Counted from the stretch's first letter, positions 51,701 to 63,904 are shown. The stretch: DNA of 64,000 nucleotides from Bryum argenteum (GCA_037043015.1 CM073323.1:19620758-19684757), one strand, 5' to 3'. Notes: a model not told the origin generated them from the sequence alone. Numbers and translations: made by a program.

Positions 51701-52997
51701 GGGTTGGTTTGCACTAGGATGGAGAAGGCCAGTGGTCGGTCAGGTTTGCTTGGCCAAGACTTGGTTAAATGAGGGGAAGGATGGATGTGCCAAAGAGAAT
51801 TGGGAGCAATAAAATATTTCTCAAGATGTCTTGACGGGTGTAGTCTAAACACTTAAAAGGAGAAGTCTACTGAAGATGTCCACTGCAAAGTTGACTGAAG
51901 AAGTCTACCAATGAAGAGAACTTCACCATTCATGATAGAAAATCTTATTTCCTACACGGTGATAACTAGAGATAGTAAAATATGAATTCTCTCGGGTAAT
52001 CATTGTACTCATGAATCTATCAACAAAAGTAGTAATCAAGAATGATTGGAAAAACACTTAATCACAACTCATACTCAACTAAGTATTAGACTCCTTTCCA
52101 TTATTTTCTTTAACCCTTAACCGGGCCGAATGTCAATATTAAAATTCTGATGGCTGTAGCAACTTTGAAGAGCCGTAGCTTCTTCATCCAAAGTTTTTTT
52201 TTGGATGATATCACTTGGGTTGGGTCCCAAACCAATTCTACTTTGTGTGGAAAAAATTGCAGATCCACAAAATGAAGTATGAATAAATGGCATGCATTTT
52301 AGTGAAGGCAGCTCTTGTTATTGAGTTTTCAAACATGGAGCATGTTTTGCCATTGGGAGGCAATTATGGGAAATCAGAAAGATGTTTACATGAATTTTTT
52401 TACATGATCATGATCTTAAGATGAGTGGTAACAACTTTCTAGTGGGAAGTTTTTTGATCCAAATATTGTAGGTATTGAATTTGCAACAATGATTCTATCT
52501 TGAAAGAAAGTGAGTAAATGGATTGTATGGTTGACATCCATCCTCTGGTTTTTTATAGTTGTTTCCATTTAAGACACTTCTTTTGAGAATGTGTTATCTT
52601 TTCTACCAATGAGTCAAACCATTTAGAGGTTAACGTACATCTGCAAGCTCCCCTAATTTTAATAAGTTCAATTGAACTTCTTAGTTTCTTAAGAAAATTA
52701 CGTTCAATTCTTTCACGCTTGCAAAACACTTCCTATATTTTTTATAGTGTACTAATCAACCAAGAAAATGTTAAAGACTTTTCCACCCTCCCTTTTTTCC
52801 ATACAAATGCACTCATCACCCTCCGCTTATTATACTATATGTCTTTAATAAAATGGCTATGGAGTTCACCCCTAGTTTGTTCTTCTCCTAGCATAAACAC
52901 CCACCAGGCAAGAACTACTCTTTCAACCAATCCCAATCAAAAATACTCCTTTATTTTCATGACAAGTGGGTTTCTCCACCTTAATGTAAACCGACCC
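51701..52997. mobile_element. Non-autonomous Harbinger element, sibling of H1
   Basis: The left end GGGTTGGTTTGCACTAGGAT and the right end (inverted GGGTCGGTTTACATTAAGGT) match at 21 of 26 positions, with TTA at 51698-51700 and 52998-53000. The first 60 bp also match the left end of H1 (CGGTCAGGTTTGCTTGGCCA). No transposase is present. A piggyBac-type repeat (M3, from 52110) is nested in it. Confidence 0.8.
52110..52629 (+). repeat. Repeat family M3, copy 2, nested in the Harbinger sibling
   Basis: The repeat starts TTAA|CCCTTAACCGGGCCGAATG and matches copy 1 (22002) along ~400 bp (GAAGAGCCGTAGCTTCTTCATCC, TTGGGTTGGGTCCCAAACC, CAAACATGGAGCATG). A TTAA at 52630-52633 may mark the right end, but the terminus there (TTTAGAGG) is poor. 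Confidence 0.6.
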
Positions 52998-53000
52998 TTA

Positions 53001-53369
53001 TTGTGTTACACAATGACGATGGGTCTCTATCAGGACATTATTATTGACTTTTAAAAGAGCCAAAGGCTCCACTTTCTTGCTGGAGACAATGTTGACAAGC
53101 AAGTGGGTTGATGTCAATTCTCTTGAACATGTTGACAATAACTTTAAAATTGAATAAAATTAAATAAAAATGAACATTACTGTTAGAAATCTCGAGAATA
53201 AATTAATTTTGACGGTGACCAAGTATCCCAGACCTCTTCCCTCCCAGCTTGTGCCTTTTAGCAAAAGCGTGGCCACGCTCATTACTAAAAAAGCATCTCA
53301 AAATCAGTGGGAGATTTCCCTCTTCTTTGTACAAACAATTTACATGAGAGCAATTTTAAGCCCTTATTA
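53001..53369. other. Intergenic; nothing recognised
   Basis: Short spacer between the Harbinger sibling and M1 copy 5, without supported features. Confidence 0.5.
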
Positions 53370-53373
53370 TTAA

Positions 53374-53742
53374 CCCTTAAAAGCGCCTGTCAGCCCAAGG
53401 GGCTGTTTTCCAACAGAATCTTGCCTGTAGCTCTTTTGATTCTCAGATTTTCACTTATTTTTTTATATCATTCTGGTCACCTTTTTGTGATGCATCTACA
53501 AAGTGAAATCCAACAATTCAAATGGCAATTTGTATGAGTGATTTGTGCTTTGAAAGGATTGTGGTAGGTAGGTTGGGATTGCACAAAACCTTGTAGGAGG
53601 TTGCAAACTCATCATTGATTGGTTCATTTGTTCATTCATGCTGCCCAAGTTCAAAAAGTGCACTATTCATGTTGCCCAAGTCCAAAAGATGCTGAGATCC
53701 AATTTCGGGCTGCCCATTGAGGAGTGGAAGGACATTCAAGGG
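53374..53742. mobile_element. piggyBac-type MITE, family M1, copy 5 (complete)
   Basis: The 369-bp element starts CCCTTAAAAGCGCCTGTCAG and ends GGACATTCAAGGG, flanked by TTAA (53370-53373, 53743-53746). It is the closest relative of copy 2 (GCGCCTGTCAGCCC, GAGGAGTGGAAGGAC) and shows what copy 2 looked like before element B landed in it. Confidence 0.9.
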
Positions 53743-54159
53743 TTAAATCCAATCAGATATTTGGTTACCCATTGCAGAAAAGTTAATTGGAATAATCTGA
53801 AAACTCCTGTAAATCATCTATTTTGAGGAATTTATGCCGACTTTATCACTGCCCCCACTTGCACTTCCCTCAAACGGCCACAGCACCGTCATGCTCACAT
53901 TCAGTGAACTTCTGGCTTGGATATGATACTCTGATTTTATTGAGCATAATTGCCATACAAGGGCCAATTCTTTGCAATTATTTCTCTCTAAATTTAACTT
54001 TGTTTTGAAAATGACGAATCTTTCTTGTAAAGGCAATAAAACTAGTTCAAATGAATCTTCTTACATTCAAGAGAGTGTAGAATTGAAGTTATTTTAACAT
54101 GGATTTTTGAAGTGAAAAACGTACATGAAGTGAACTTTGTGTTTAACTTGTTGTAAAAT

Positions 54160-54545
54160 CTACAATAATGCATGTTGTCCTTGTTTGTACTTGTTTACAC
54201 CCCTCATGAGAAATATTTTTACAAAAAGAAAAAAAAAAAATCTTTTTATCACATTGTTAGTGTCAAAACTTGCCACATGATAGAATGCCTTGAAATAGAA
54301 ACAACCTCCACTAAAATGTGTGACATGAATACATACCATCTCGAATAAATATGCAATTTCTAACACAAAAAATAGACTTGATTTCACATTCAACCCAACT
54401 GATGTCATCAAAAAGAAACTTTGGATGAAAAAGTTACAACACTTCATAGTTTCAACTCGTCATCCACCATGTCAATTCTTGACATTTTGTACTTTAAGCT
54501 AAACTACGTTAGAGTGACAAAATGCGCATTTTATAACACCTCTAA
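54160..54545 (-). repeat. Repeat family M3, copy 3 (inverted, diverged)
   Basis: Read on the minus strand it shows CTTTTTCATCCAAAGTTTC, GATGACATCAGTTGGGTTGA and TTTTTTGTGTTAGAAATTGCA, in the same order as M3 copies 1 and 2. Ends are not visible. Confidence 0.5.
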
Positions 54546-55490
54546 CATTCCCCTTAAACCCCTTGTGCTTGTAGAGGTTCCTAAGATTTCTTGAGAGAAC
54601 CCTAGTGAAGTATTGCCCGATTATTGAATTACCGTAGTGGGATCCATGAAGAAATTCACATGATCTCCCCAATTACAAAAATTTCAAACCGGTTTGGTAT
54701 CATCTTGGTCGGTTTTTATGAAATATTTGTTAACAACCTAGTTTTTAATCGACATCTAGACTCTTAGACTAGTTCTTTGTGAAAAATCAACCAGCAGCCA
54801 TTACACTAAACCCCAATTCTCCCCGTACATTGTATCATATGGCAAGACATTTCTGACTGGGAGTCTGGAATTGACTCGAGGGTCTTCCTAGAAGAGACTG
54901 AGCAGCAAGTCAAAGCGAAGGATGCTTCCGTGACTAAGTCGTCACGTAGTTACGTCGCGCGTCACTCGTCGCACTCGTTTACTTTGCCATGACCGTCGCC
55001 AAAGGAAGCCACTCCGAAGCCACTCCCATCTCCAGATCCGCCTCGAGACCCCCAACACTTCCTGCCTTCCTCTCACCACTCCGTTCCAGTATTGCACGGT
55101 ACATGTATGATAGATAGTGGACAGGCCGTCTCTCTCGTGTGCCTTGGGGCCTACTCCCCTGCGGGTTGCCCCCACCTACTAGTTATTTCTAGCACCTCCC
55201 CCACCGTGGCGATCTTGCACAGGGCTAGCTCGATTTCATCCCCGCACGCGCTTGCAGGTTGCCGATGTCGGTACCACTCCAGAAAGTGCGCAGGAAGCAT
55301 CGCTAGGGACCTTTGTCGGCATTTCTAGATCTGTTCCAGCGCTTAGCTTTAAAACTCCTTCTTGAATTCTCTCATTTCTCTGCGTGGTCGAGTGGTTTGT
55401 AGGGGTTGCCAACGTAGAGATCTAGCAGGTAGCTAGGATCTTGCGCAACCATCTGTTTCGGTGAGAGGAATCGGCCTTTGCGAGATCAGG
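54546..55490 (+). other. Promoter and 5'UTR region of the ATL gene; no other gene
   Basis: GC content rises from ~54900 toward the ATG at 55491. No coding frame with a recognisable domain was found. Confidence 0.4.
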
Positions 55491-56582
55491 ATGGCAGGAT
55501 GTGGTACGACGGGAATGGCGGATTGTCCTCCGCCATACTATGGACCATCGCAGGCTCAGCGTTTCAACCCGCCCCCGAATTCTTACGTGGTGAACAGCAA
55601 GATTATGGTCGTGGCGGTCGCGGTTCTGTTCGCAGTGGTGGTGTTCATTCTTTGCCTTCACGTGTACGCGAAGTGGTTCTGGCGTAATCAGGGCGCGCTG
55701 GGCGCCACGGACGGGACGCTAAGGACAGTTTCATGGCGACGACGCCGTCGGGTGTTGGATCCGAATCAGAACAGTCCCCTGGTAGTGGCAACGCAGCAGA
55801 GCGCGGGCCTGGAGAAATCTGTGATCGCGGCGCTGCCCGTTTTCGAAGTGGACGCGAAGATGCTGTCGGAATCCGCGCTGGAGTGCGCGGTGTGTTTGGA
55901 AGAGTTCGAGGAGGGAGAGAAAGGGCGCACGTTGCCGAAATGCGGCCACCATTTTCACATTGAGTGTGTCGACATGTGGCTGCACTCGCACTCGACGTGC
56001 CCACTTTGTCGCGCTAGCGTTCGCCCCGATGACGACTCCAAAACTAGTGCCGCCGCCACCACCACCACCACCAACGACATCGAGGCTCAAACCGAAGCGG
56101 GACCCGTCATTGGGGATGTTCATGCGCCTTTCATGGCCGCCATGCGGGCTTCCCGAAGGCGGCAACGAAGCCTGGGACGCCCATCGCCACCCGAAAGCGT
56201 TCCCACCGAGAATGCTGCTCCGACCGAATCTTCGCCACCAAGTCAGGAGGAGCCAACAACAAGCGGGGGTCCGAAGGCGTTGGCGCTGGAGTACGAGAGC
56301 ATTCCATCGAATGTGCTCTTCTGGGGCAACAGCAACAGCGGGGGGCAGCCGAGCGCGTCCGGCATTCCTTCGCAGGTGACCATCGACATTCCACCCGCTG
56401 GCACTGGCGCCGCGGGATCCAGCAGCACTGCCATGTCGCCCATGGCGCGCGCATCAGCCAATTTTCGCAGGTTGCTGAGCCGCGGCAAGAGCGTGGTGTC
56501 GCCTCAAGACGCTGCCGATGAGGGCGGCCCTTCTTCTCCTCACCCTCCACCACCACCATCACCACCATCAAATGCTGCATAA
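55491..56582 (+). CDS. ATL-type RING-H2 E3 ubiquitin ligase
   Basis: A single-exon gene of 363 residues. One hydrophobic segment at ~38-58 (IMVVAVAVLFAVVVFILCLH) anchors it in a membrane. A basic stretch (WRRRRR, ~82-87) follows. GLEKSVIAALPVFEV (~106-120) is the ATL 'GLD' region. The RING-H2 finger is complete: C132, C135, C151, H153, H156, C159, C170 and C173, with the Pro after C170 and Trp163 that mark ATLs. The family transfers ubiquitin from E2 enzymes to membrane or defence-related targets. The C-terminal ~185 residues are Ser/Pro/Thr-rich, ending in poly-Pro. The start at 55491 was chosen as the first ATG. An upstream GTG is in frame but unlikely. Confidence 0.93.
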   Translation: MAGCGTTGMADCPPPYYGPSQAQRFNPPPNSYVVNSKIMVVAVAVLFAVVVFILCLHVYAKWFWRNQGALGATDGTLRTVSWRRRRRVLDPNQNSPLVVATQQSAGLEKSVIAALPVFEVDAKMLSESALECAVCLEEFEEGEKGRTLPKCGHHFHIECVDMWLHSHSTCPLCRASVRPDDDSKTSAAATTTTTNDIEAQTEAGPVIGDVHAPFMAAMRASRRRQRSLGRPSPPESVPTENAAPTESSPPSQEEPTTSGGPKALALEYESIPSNVLFWGNSNSGGQPSASGIPSQVTIDIPPAGTGAAGSSSTAMSPMARASANFRRLLSRGKSVVSPQDAADEGGPSSPHPPPPPSPPSNAA

Positions 56583-57441
56583 GACGATTTCGTCACATTC
56601 TCGCAACCCTAACTCTGCAAGATCATCAAACAATCTCTAGGGTTGTTTGTGTATTCCTAGTGTAAGATATCAATGTATGTAACATAGAGCCAGAATCCTG
56701 AGCACAACTGATCCGCATCCTTTATGATTGATGCATCAGAGCTCCATTAGAGTTGTAAATAAACGGACATTTCTTTCTACGCTTGATTCTCATGCACTTT
56801 CATGTTTAACTGCGAAAGTTGCATGTTTTGTGAGGCTTGATTTATTTTGGGTACGTGAAAGTGAGGTACTGGAAGTTCAACAGCTTCTGGGATTGTGCCA
56901 ATTCAGTAGCATTGTAAGTTTTCAGAGTTTGTCCTTTTGATATTCTGCTACTGCATGATTTGGTGGTGTGTGGCATAATGCAGACTGGGTTGTTGTTTTT
57001 TGTGTCACATCACACTTCTGGCAATCAGTGATTTGCTTTCTAGTGGATTGCAGATGTTGGTGGCCAGTGCTGGTACTCACTCAGCCTTTTCTGTCATCAG
57101 TTTGCACACTTTTTCATACTCCCAGTGTCTGTAGCTTTGGTGTCGGCTGACCAAATACTTGGTGCAGTGGCTATTCTCCCTTGCAAGTTTGTCACGGAAC
57201 TGGGATTGTAGTAAGCAATGAAAACTGGTGATCCGAGGTTTTGGCATTGAGTTTTCTTGTTTTGATGACGGGGTTTTAGGTTCAGAGTGAAGAATGTGCC
57301 TTACCATGTCAAGCACAAGAAAAGATTTTGTAGTTTTTGGCTCTTTAGCGAATATTCTTGAGTTGGTTGGTTTTAGAATAAGATGCGAGTTCAACTTTGG
57401 AGATCGATGTCTGATTCCACAATGTTGTTTCGACGTTTATT
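56583..57441. other. 3' flank of the ATL gene; no further gene
   Basis: 3'UTR and intergenic DNA with no supported frame. Confidence 0.5.
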
Positions 57442-57445
57442 TTAA

Positions 57446-57660
57446 CCCTAAAGATCCTTATAACCGGAAACCAATTTGAAGGGTTCCCACAAGAATAAAA
57501 TTTCGCCAACTTTGACCATTATAATTTCACAAATAAAGAAAAGCCGAACAATTGAACTTTAGCATGCAAGGAGTATGTTAGGTTTACTTTAAGATCATAT
57601 GGTTGGGTCTTCTAAATATTTCTTAGATTGAGCTTTTCTGCCTTTTTGGTCTTGAAGTAG
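57446..57660 (+). repeat. piggyBac-type MITE, family M2, copy 2 (worn)
   Basis: TTAA (57442-57445) is followed by CCCTAAAGATCC. The body matches M2 copy 1 read in reverse: CTTTGACCATTATAATTTCACA, AACAATTGAACTT, AAGATCATATGGTTGGGTCTTC, TTCTTAGATTGAG. The right terminus is lost. Confidence 0.65.
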
Positions 57661-59500
57661 AAGGAGATATTTTTTGTAATTTAGGCAATTTTGCACAAAA
57701 TATCTTTCAGGGCCAAAGATTATTGTCTTGTGTATTCTTCAATTCAAGTGGGTGTTTGTTGTAAGTGAAGATGTTTGCTAACATTTGTTAACAAACAAGA
57801 CATAGAGTTGAAAGAGGCCTAGAATGATGCAACATTTTTTTAGAGAACATTCCAACATTCCTATGTGTATCTCCCTCCATGAGTGGCGTTCATACATACT
57901 AGGAGATTGACCTCTAGTCAAAAATCATTGCAATGACTTGAGGAACAAGGATGTTGGCATATTGCTTGTCTAGAATGGAGTAGATTGAAAGCATTCATGT
58001 ACTTGCTTCTTGTCATTGTCTTCTGTGTAGGGTCCCCAAAAGCACAAGCTTGAAAATATATAGACTGTGCGTTCCAAACACAATATCAATAAGGTAACAT
58101 GGTCGCTACATAGTAATAAATGCTAACCACAGTAATTTCCATATAAATTACTATAAACGCTATACTTTGATCAAAACAATTTCTAAACTTTGTTTACAAG
58201 ATTGTATTTGTTACACCTTTTCTACATGTTCAAACCTTGGACATTTCTCAACCATATCATAAGCTTTAAAAGTATCATAGCTTTATAACGTTACATACTA
58301 CAAATACTTGTATATTTAGTAAAAGTTGTTGTACATAGTAGCACCGGGTCGTGGAGAATAGGAAACAAATTCTAGACTATGGAATCATACTTAGCTTTCA
58401 TCTCTTTCCTTATACATTCCTAAGCGTATCGGTAATGACACTTGAGGCTTGAGATGGTGGGGTAGTCAATGGTGGTCGTTGTCGGGGTTGCTGATTTGAA
58501 CGGAACACCTCTCACGCAAGCAAGCATGAGTGTAAGGATTTTGAAGGAAAGGTACTAAAAGATTGAGGGACTTTACATTGTTGTCAACATTCTGAGAACT
58601 TTCAGTAACTTTGTACTGTAGAAATGCGTAGCAATCCAAGTCAGACAATTCGATTTTCTTCCGCTGCAGAGCCTCTGATCAGGAAGTCTCACCTTCTGCT
58701 ATTACACTCATACCTCCTTATTGTCACATCAAAGAGCAAGTGATAATAAAGAAGGTCTGCAATGATGACTTTGAAGTGTGATTGTAGTTGGAGATGTGAC
58801 ATTACGAAGTGAGAAATGCAAGATGTTCGACTCCTTTCTCAAATGTTCACATGTCTTCTTGTCCTCTGCATAGCAACTACATTTGGTTCAAGTATGTTAT
58901 TGGAAGAGTTCCTACTGACATTGTATAGAGAAGGACAAATCCGATAGTCCACCTCAAACGTTTGATGCCATCATGGTGTTGGAAGATGCTCCCTACTATC
59001 TTGTGCGGTTCAAGTGGAAAAAGCTTGTGGGGCATTGCAACATCTTGTTGGCACCAACTCTAGGAATCTACTAAAATGTCAATGAGTGTGGTTGTGGTAT
59101 TTGATAAAAGAGACTAGGGTATGGGATGAGCATGCTACCAATGCCCATCAATCAATGAAAAGGTTAGGCAATGGCAAACTAAATTGAGCTCATTAGTAAT
59201 AACATGGCAAACTAAATTGAGCTCATTAGTAATAACATGGCAAACTATCCACCATCACTAGTCTCAGAAAGTAGCTTCTTGATAAAATTTCATATATGTG
59301 TGCAAGATTAGTGATGATTACGTGATCATAGTTTCATAGCCACTTGTCATACACATGTTCCCCTTCAAACCCTAAATTAAACAATGTAGCACTTCTTCGT
59401 GTTGGCGACAAATTACGCACACATGCCTCTTTCTATATACATTCTAGACTAAACGGCTTGTGAAATAGGGAGGGTGATAATGGGAATTGGGGTGATGTTT
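57661..59500. other. Intergenic; no supported gene
   Basis: A+T-rich DNA. A 33-bp unit (GGCAAACTAAATTGAGCTCA and following) is tandemly repeated at 59168-59245. No coding frames were recognised. Confidence 0.5.
59168..59245. repeat. 33-bp tandem repeat, ~2.4 copies
   Basis: GGCAAACTAAATTGAGCTCA...GTAATAACAT occurs twice exactly and a third time in part. Confidence 0.85.
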
Positions 59501-59633
59501 GTATAGCAGGAGCCCCCGACGGGACGGTATTCCGCCGGGGGAGATACTTGACGCAGAAGGCGATAGCCCCACGCGGAGGGTATCTCCCCCAACGGAATAA
59601 CTAACAGTCAGGGGCTCCTACTGCATAACAGAC
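59501..59633. repeat. GC-rich foldback element, 133 bp
   Basis: The left arm CAGGAGCCCCCGAC, GGTATTCCGCCGGGGGAGATAC pairs with the right arm (inverted AGTAGGAGCCCCTGAC, GTTATTCCGTTGGGGGAGATAC). About 45 of 55 arm positions match around a short loop. It stands out sharply in A+T-rich flanks. It may be a very short MITE or a structured RNA. No promoter is apparent. Confidence 0.75.
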
Positions 59634-60850
59634 TTTTGAGTTTCGGCTACCCAATTTGTATTTGCTTTGCTTATTTATTATAATGTTCATCTTACAATTT
59701 CTATGAAAATTTCTTGTGTTGCCCGAGTTTTTTTTTGTCGAGGTGAGAATTGTAGAGGGCGTCATGCCGTAAAATGAACATGCCCCAAGCCGGAAAGTGT
59801 GTTACGAGCTGTCTCCATCCGATTCCTATCCAGGGGATGTCAAATTACAAAGGTGATCATAAGCAAGTGTATATTTTTAGTAATTTATACTTAAACTAGT
59901 CAAAGATATCCAAAATCGCTCAAGAAGTCATGGGAGAACCAAAATGGGTCATTTGGCTCATTGTCATGCCTGAGTTGAAGTCATCACAGGCTACTTCGTA
60001 CGGTATATCCGAGCTTCCAGAACTGGCAAGCACAGTGACGTTCCTAGTACAGTCACTATTCCATCACCATTTGATCAGAGGAGACTATGCTATGCTGGTC
60101 GTAGGGGCTGCTGCATTCTCGTACACGTACTAAAAGCATGAAGGCTACAGCTCATCCAAGTCCACAGGTCTACATTGACTATTGCTTGCTTCGCTCAAAC
60201 ATAAAAGCGGTGGATTCAACATTCCTCAGAAGTTCACGTACTGCTGATCAATCAAAAAACTGAGATGACGTTTTAATCTACTCGATACAGAAGGTTCGAT
60301 TTCTCAAAAGTTAAGGTTGGACCCCATCTCAATTATTAGGTTTCCATTGATGTAAGAAGTTACTCAAATCTCTCCTCTTCATTTGTCACTCGGAAACTTC
60401 TCTGCAGTTGTTTCACACGTTTCGGCTCAATGATTTAACGTCTGGACGTACAGGGTCCGATTGTGGGCTATCACACAGCCCAGTTGCCAAAGAGAATCTG
60501 CTTAGGGTACTTGACCTTGACGGAAGATAGTACTTCAGGCATCATGTCATAAGCCAATTCACTGTATCTCACTGCCAAAATTGTTCGCTTCTATGATTGT
60601 ACAAGTTGGAATGATATATACCTGAGGGTTACAGAATGTACGAACATAAAGAAGAATCTTCAAAACTGCCTGTAACCCTCCAAAGTATACTCTGTATGCG
60701 GAGGTTAAATGGAATTGAACAGTTCACTTCGTAATGCTGCACAAACATACAACCTACTACTCTACATGGAAACCATGTTCGTGTTCACAGCATCGTTCAA
60801 TATGAGGTCGGTTGAAGGAAGCCCACCCAGCATGAAAGCAAGTGTGGCAC
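59634..60850. other. Intergenic and PPR 3'UTR; no supported gene
   Basis: A 67-codon frame at 59930 has no recognisable domain. The last few hundred bases probably hold the 3'UTR of the minus-strand PPR gene. Confidence 0.45.
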
Positions 60851-63655
60851 TCATCGGTTACTCATCTTCTTGAGCATCTCCATGGCTTGCTCGACCTCGC
60901 CATTCGCCTCGTACATGCTGATTAGTGTTGTGTAGATCACAGTGTCAGGTTTGCATCCAGCCGCTTCCATCCTCTCAATGTAAGCGACAGCCCGTTGCCA
61001 CTCTCCACACGTCCAGCACGCCCAGAAAACTGCTGTGTAAGCATACTTGTCGGGAATGATTCCATATAGCGGTTCCATAGTCTCAAAAAACAGTAACACT
61101 TTCTCCAGTTGTCTCCCTTTGGCGTATGCACATAGTAGTGCACAACAAGCCTTGGCGTTCGGCCTTCAACCAACAGATATACACATCAGTGAATATAATC
61201 AAGGAAACCCAAAACAGTTCACCCGTCCGATCCATGGGTTTGATTGTAAGATGAGATACATTTACATGACTATTCTGGAAAATTTCAAAGAGTTAGTTTG
61301 GAGATGGGCACCTGATGCCCCTTTGGCACATCGTTTTAAACACAGATTCTGCTCTCGTCCACAATCCGACATTTCCGTATGCCTTGATGAGTGAGGAATA
61401 TGTGACGATGTTCGGTTCACATCCATTCAGTTGCATCTGCTTGAATTTCTGCTCTGCAAGCTGCCACTGCCCGGCTTTGGCTAGAGCACTTATTGTGGTG
61501 CTCCATGCCACTACATCAAGTTCCATGCCTAACTCTTCCAGTTTCTCCACTGTGTATAGGACCTTCTTCCATTGCCGACCCTTCTCGTAAGCACTGAGCA
61601 GTGAGCACCAGGCGACCTGCTCAACACGAACAACACTTTTTACAAAAACAAAAATCACCACTCTCTCGATATTAAATCAATCAAATCGATACAATCAAGT
61701 CTAAGAATCCGCTTCGAGTGTTCGTGCCCATCATAGAGCTGTAATCATCTATGTTGGAAGCACAAGGAATGTGATGATAAAGTGTGTGCAATGGATGGAA
61801 AGGTAGAGAAAGATGCACAAATGACCGCAAGAATAGCAAAAGCATGGAACCGAAAACGTAGAGAAAAAGATGGGAGACCTTGTTGGGCGGACACCCTGAA
61901 TCCAGCATTGCATGGAACGTCTCTTCTGCCTTGGCCCATTGGCCTCTTTTCTGATAAGCTTTGATAAGGCCACACCAGGAGACGACATTGGGAGCACAAT
62001 TACTGGCCTTCATCTTCTCTAGTACTTCCAGCGCTATTTCAGCTTGTCCAGCATTCGCACACGCACTTATGAGAGTTTTCCACGACATCACATCAGGAGT
62101 GAGACCATCCTCTTGAATCCATATGAATGTCCTCAAGGCATCTTCCCATTGGGATGTTCTCTCATACGCATATAAAAGTGCATTGTAGCTTTTCAGTCCG
62201 GGTTCACAGCCTTGTTCGTGCATCACTTGGAAAAGACCGTAGGCTTCTCGAGGTCTTCGCGCTTCTGCACACGCCCACTGCATTTCGATGTACTCCTTTT
62301 CTTCGATGGTGAATCCTCTTGCCTGCGCAGGAAACCTGGCCCGCTTTAGCAAACAACAGCTCCTCGGATAGCAATGCCATATCCAACTCATTCACGAAAT
62401 GTGGGCGATTTTGTATTTCTCAAATTTGTGAGATGGTTACTATGCTAACTGGATATTAAGATTAGGGGATTAGAGGACTGAAAATTAGCATAAGAGGATT
62501 GAAGTACTTGCACATTCTCCGAGATCCCCCGGAGGTTTTCCTATTTACTTCATGTCTTGTTCACAAAGCCATGGGAATCCCCCGACGTGTTCCTTCTGGA
62601 CTTCTCAAAGTCCAGAAGTAGTTAATGTAGCATAGCATGTTACCGCACAGTGCAGAAATTGTAACTTACTTGCATCTTACCGATAAAGCCTCGCGCGAGC
62701 TCCCATTCACCACCAGTAGTGGTTGCAGAAACTAAAGCGATGAAGGTAATCCTATCAGGAGCTATGCTTAGCCTCTCCATCTCCTCAAAAATCTCCACCG
62801 CAGTATCAGCTGCAGCACACTGAAATGTTCACATTCTGAGTCGCCATTGATGCAACTGAGCACTCCATGATTCTAATTTTCGTTCAACTCCCTCCAAGTT
62901 CGAATTCACAATCAATGTCTTACGGAATCTTTACCCTGCCACATGCAACCAGTATTGCATTGAAGGTATAAATGGGCCGCTCAATCCCTTCCGCTTCCAT
63001 CCACCTGAACAGCTTCAACGCTTGAAACAACTCACGCCCATATCTGCAAATGCAGGGAGAATGCATTGTCAGAAGGCCAGTCAATAAGAGCATCACCGGA
63101 ACAGATTCATGGCCAATTCAATTGACGAGAACATTGCTAACAGTATTAAACCCTAAACCCTAGCAACATGAGTAATTCATACCCCAAAGCTGCAATGAGA
63201 GAGGTGCAGACATGAGCATTCGGTGCAACGCCAGCGCTTTGGAATGCACGGAAGGCCTTACTAGCAGCCTGCCAATTCTGCATATGGCCCAACTGCCACA
63301 CAACCATGTTCATCGACCGCACCTCAACGCGCAACCCCGTCTCATGCACCACTTGCATCACATCGGCATCACTGCTCAGATTCTCCGACGCTACACGGAG
63401 CGCCACACTCTTGGCCAAATTCTGCAGTATATTGCTCTTCTTCGGGCTTCTTTGGACATGGCCATTGTCCTTCACCAACTCCTCAACTTGCACAGCACTT
63501 CCCCGAGCGCTGCGAACCCTAATGCACAGATTCCTGAAAGAAACAGGGACCCTCGTTGCTGCAATCCTCTGTGGGTTGATGCGACAAGACGAGCTGATGA
63601 TTGCTCTGGGGAAATTTGGCGATGGCCCCGCGAGGCGCATTCCACTTGTTTCCAT
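60851..63655 (-). CDS. P-class pentatricopeptide repeat (PPR) protein, probably plastid-targeted
   Basis: Six exons on the minus strand, 63655-63183, 63043-62935, 62820-62671, 62322-61879, 61616-61312 and 61163-60851, keep frame and give 597 residues. From ~130 to the C-terminus, about a dozen ~35-residue helical repeats occur, for example YNALLYAYERTSQWEDAL, SWKTLISACANAGQAEIA and YSSLIKAYGNVGLWTRAE, typical of P-class PPR proteins that bind organelle RNA for stability, splicing or translation. No E, DYW or SMR domain follows. The first ~50 residues are Ser/Arg/Ala-rich and poor in acids, as in a transit peptide. Exon 3 uses donor GTAAGT at 62670; the nearer GGTAAG donor would break frame. 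Ortholog not assigned. Confidence 0.9.
62555..62645. repeat. Interspersed repeat in a PPR intron, related to ~4890-4995
   Basis: GTTCACAAAGCCATGGGAATC, CTTCTGGACTTCTC, and CCAGAAGTAGTTAATGTAG share order and wording with 4898-4975 (GTTCACAAAGCTGTAGGAAAG, CCTTCTAGAATTTC, CCAGAAGTAGTTAAATGTAG). Superfamily unknown. Confidence 0.6.
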
Positions 63656-63904
63656 CTCTGGATGCGCATAGTTACGTTTCTGCCATTCTCACGGAAAGAT
63701 ATAGGAAATGGCTGCCTGTAACGAAATACCTCGTAGAATTGCGACAATTTGTAGGCAGCTTAGGATTGTACGCCCTGGATTTGTGCGAGCAGGGCGTTAA
63801 GGAAGCGACATCGAAGAATTCTTCGACGAACACCCAATTTCCTACCCGCTTCTCTGTTCGATTAATTGCGAAACCCGACCTTGCAACATTTACATCAGTC
63901 CTTG
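63656..63904 (-). other. 5'UTR/promoter of the PPR gene
   Basis: No supported coding sequence. A minus-strand frame here has no similarity that I recognise and is likely leader sequence. Confidence 0.35.

Noticed and set aside
54810-55330. Small frames upstream of the ATL gene (77-78 codons)
   Set aside because: They lie in the GC-rich leader and promoter and show no recognisable domain.
62323-62420. Coding-looking minus-strand stretch ELDMALLSEELLFAKAGQ just upstream of PPR exon 4
   Set aside because: It is out of frame with exon 4, and the CTGCGCAG acceptor at 62323-62330 with the GTAAGT donor of exon 3 gives a consistent model without it. It may be a remnant or an alternative exon.
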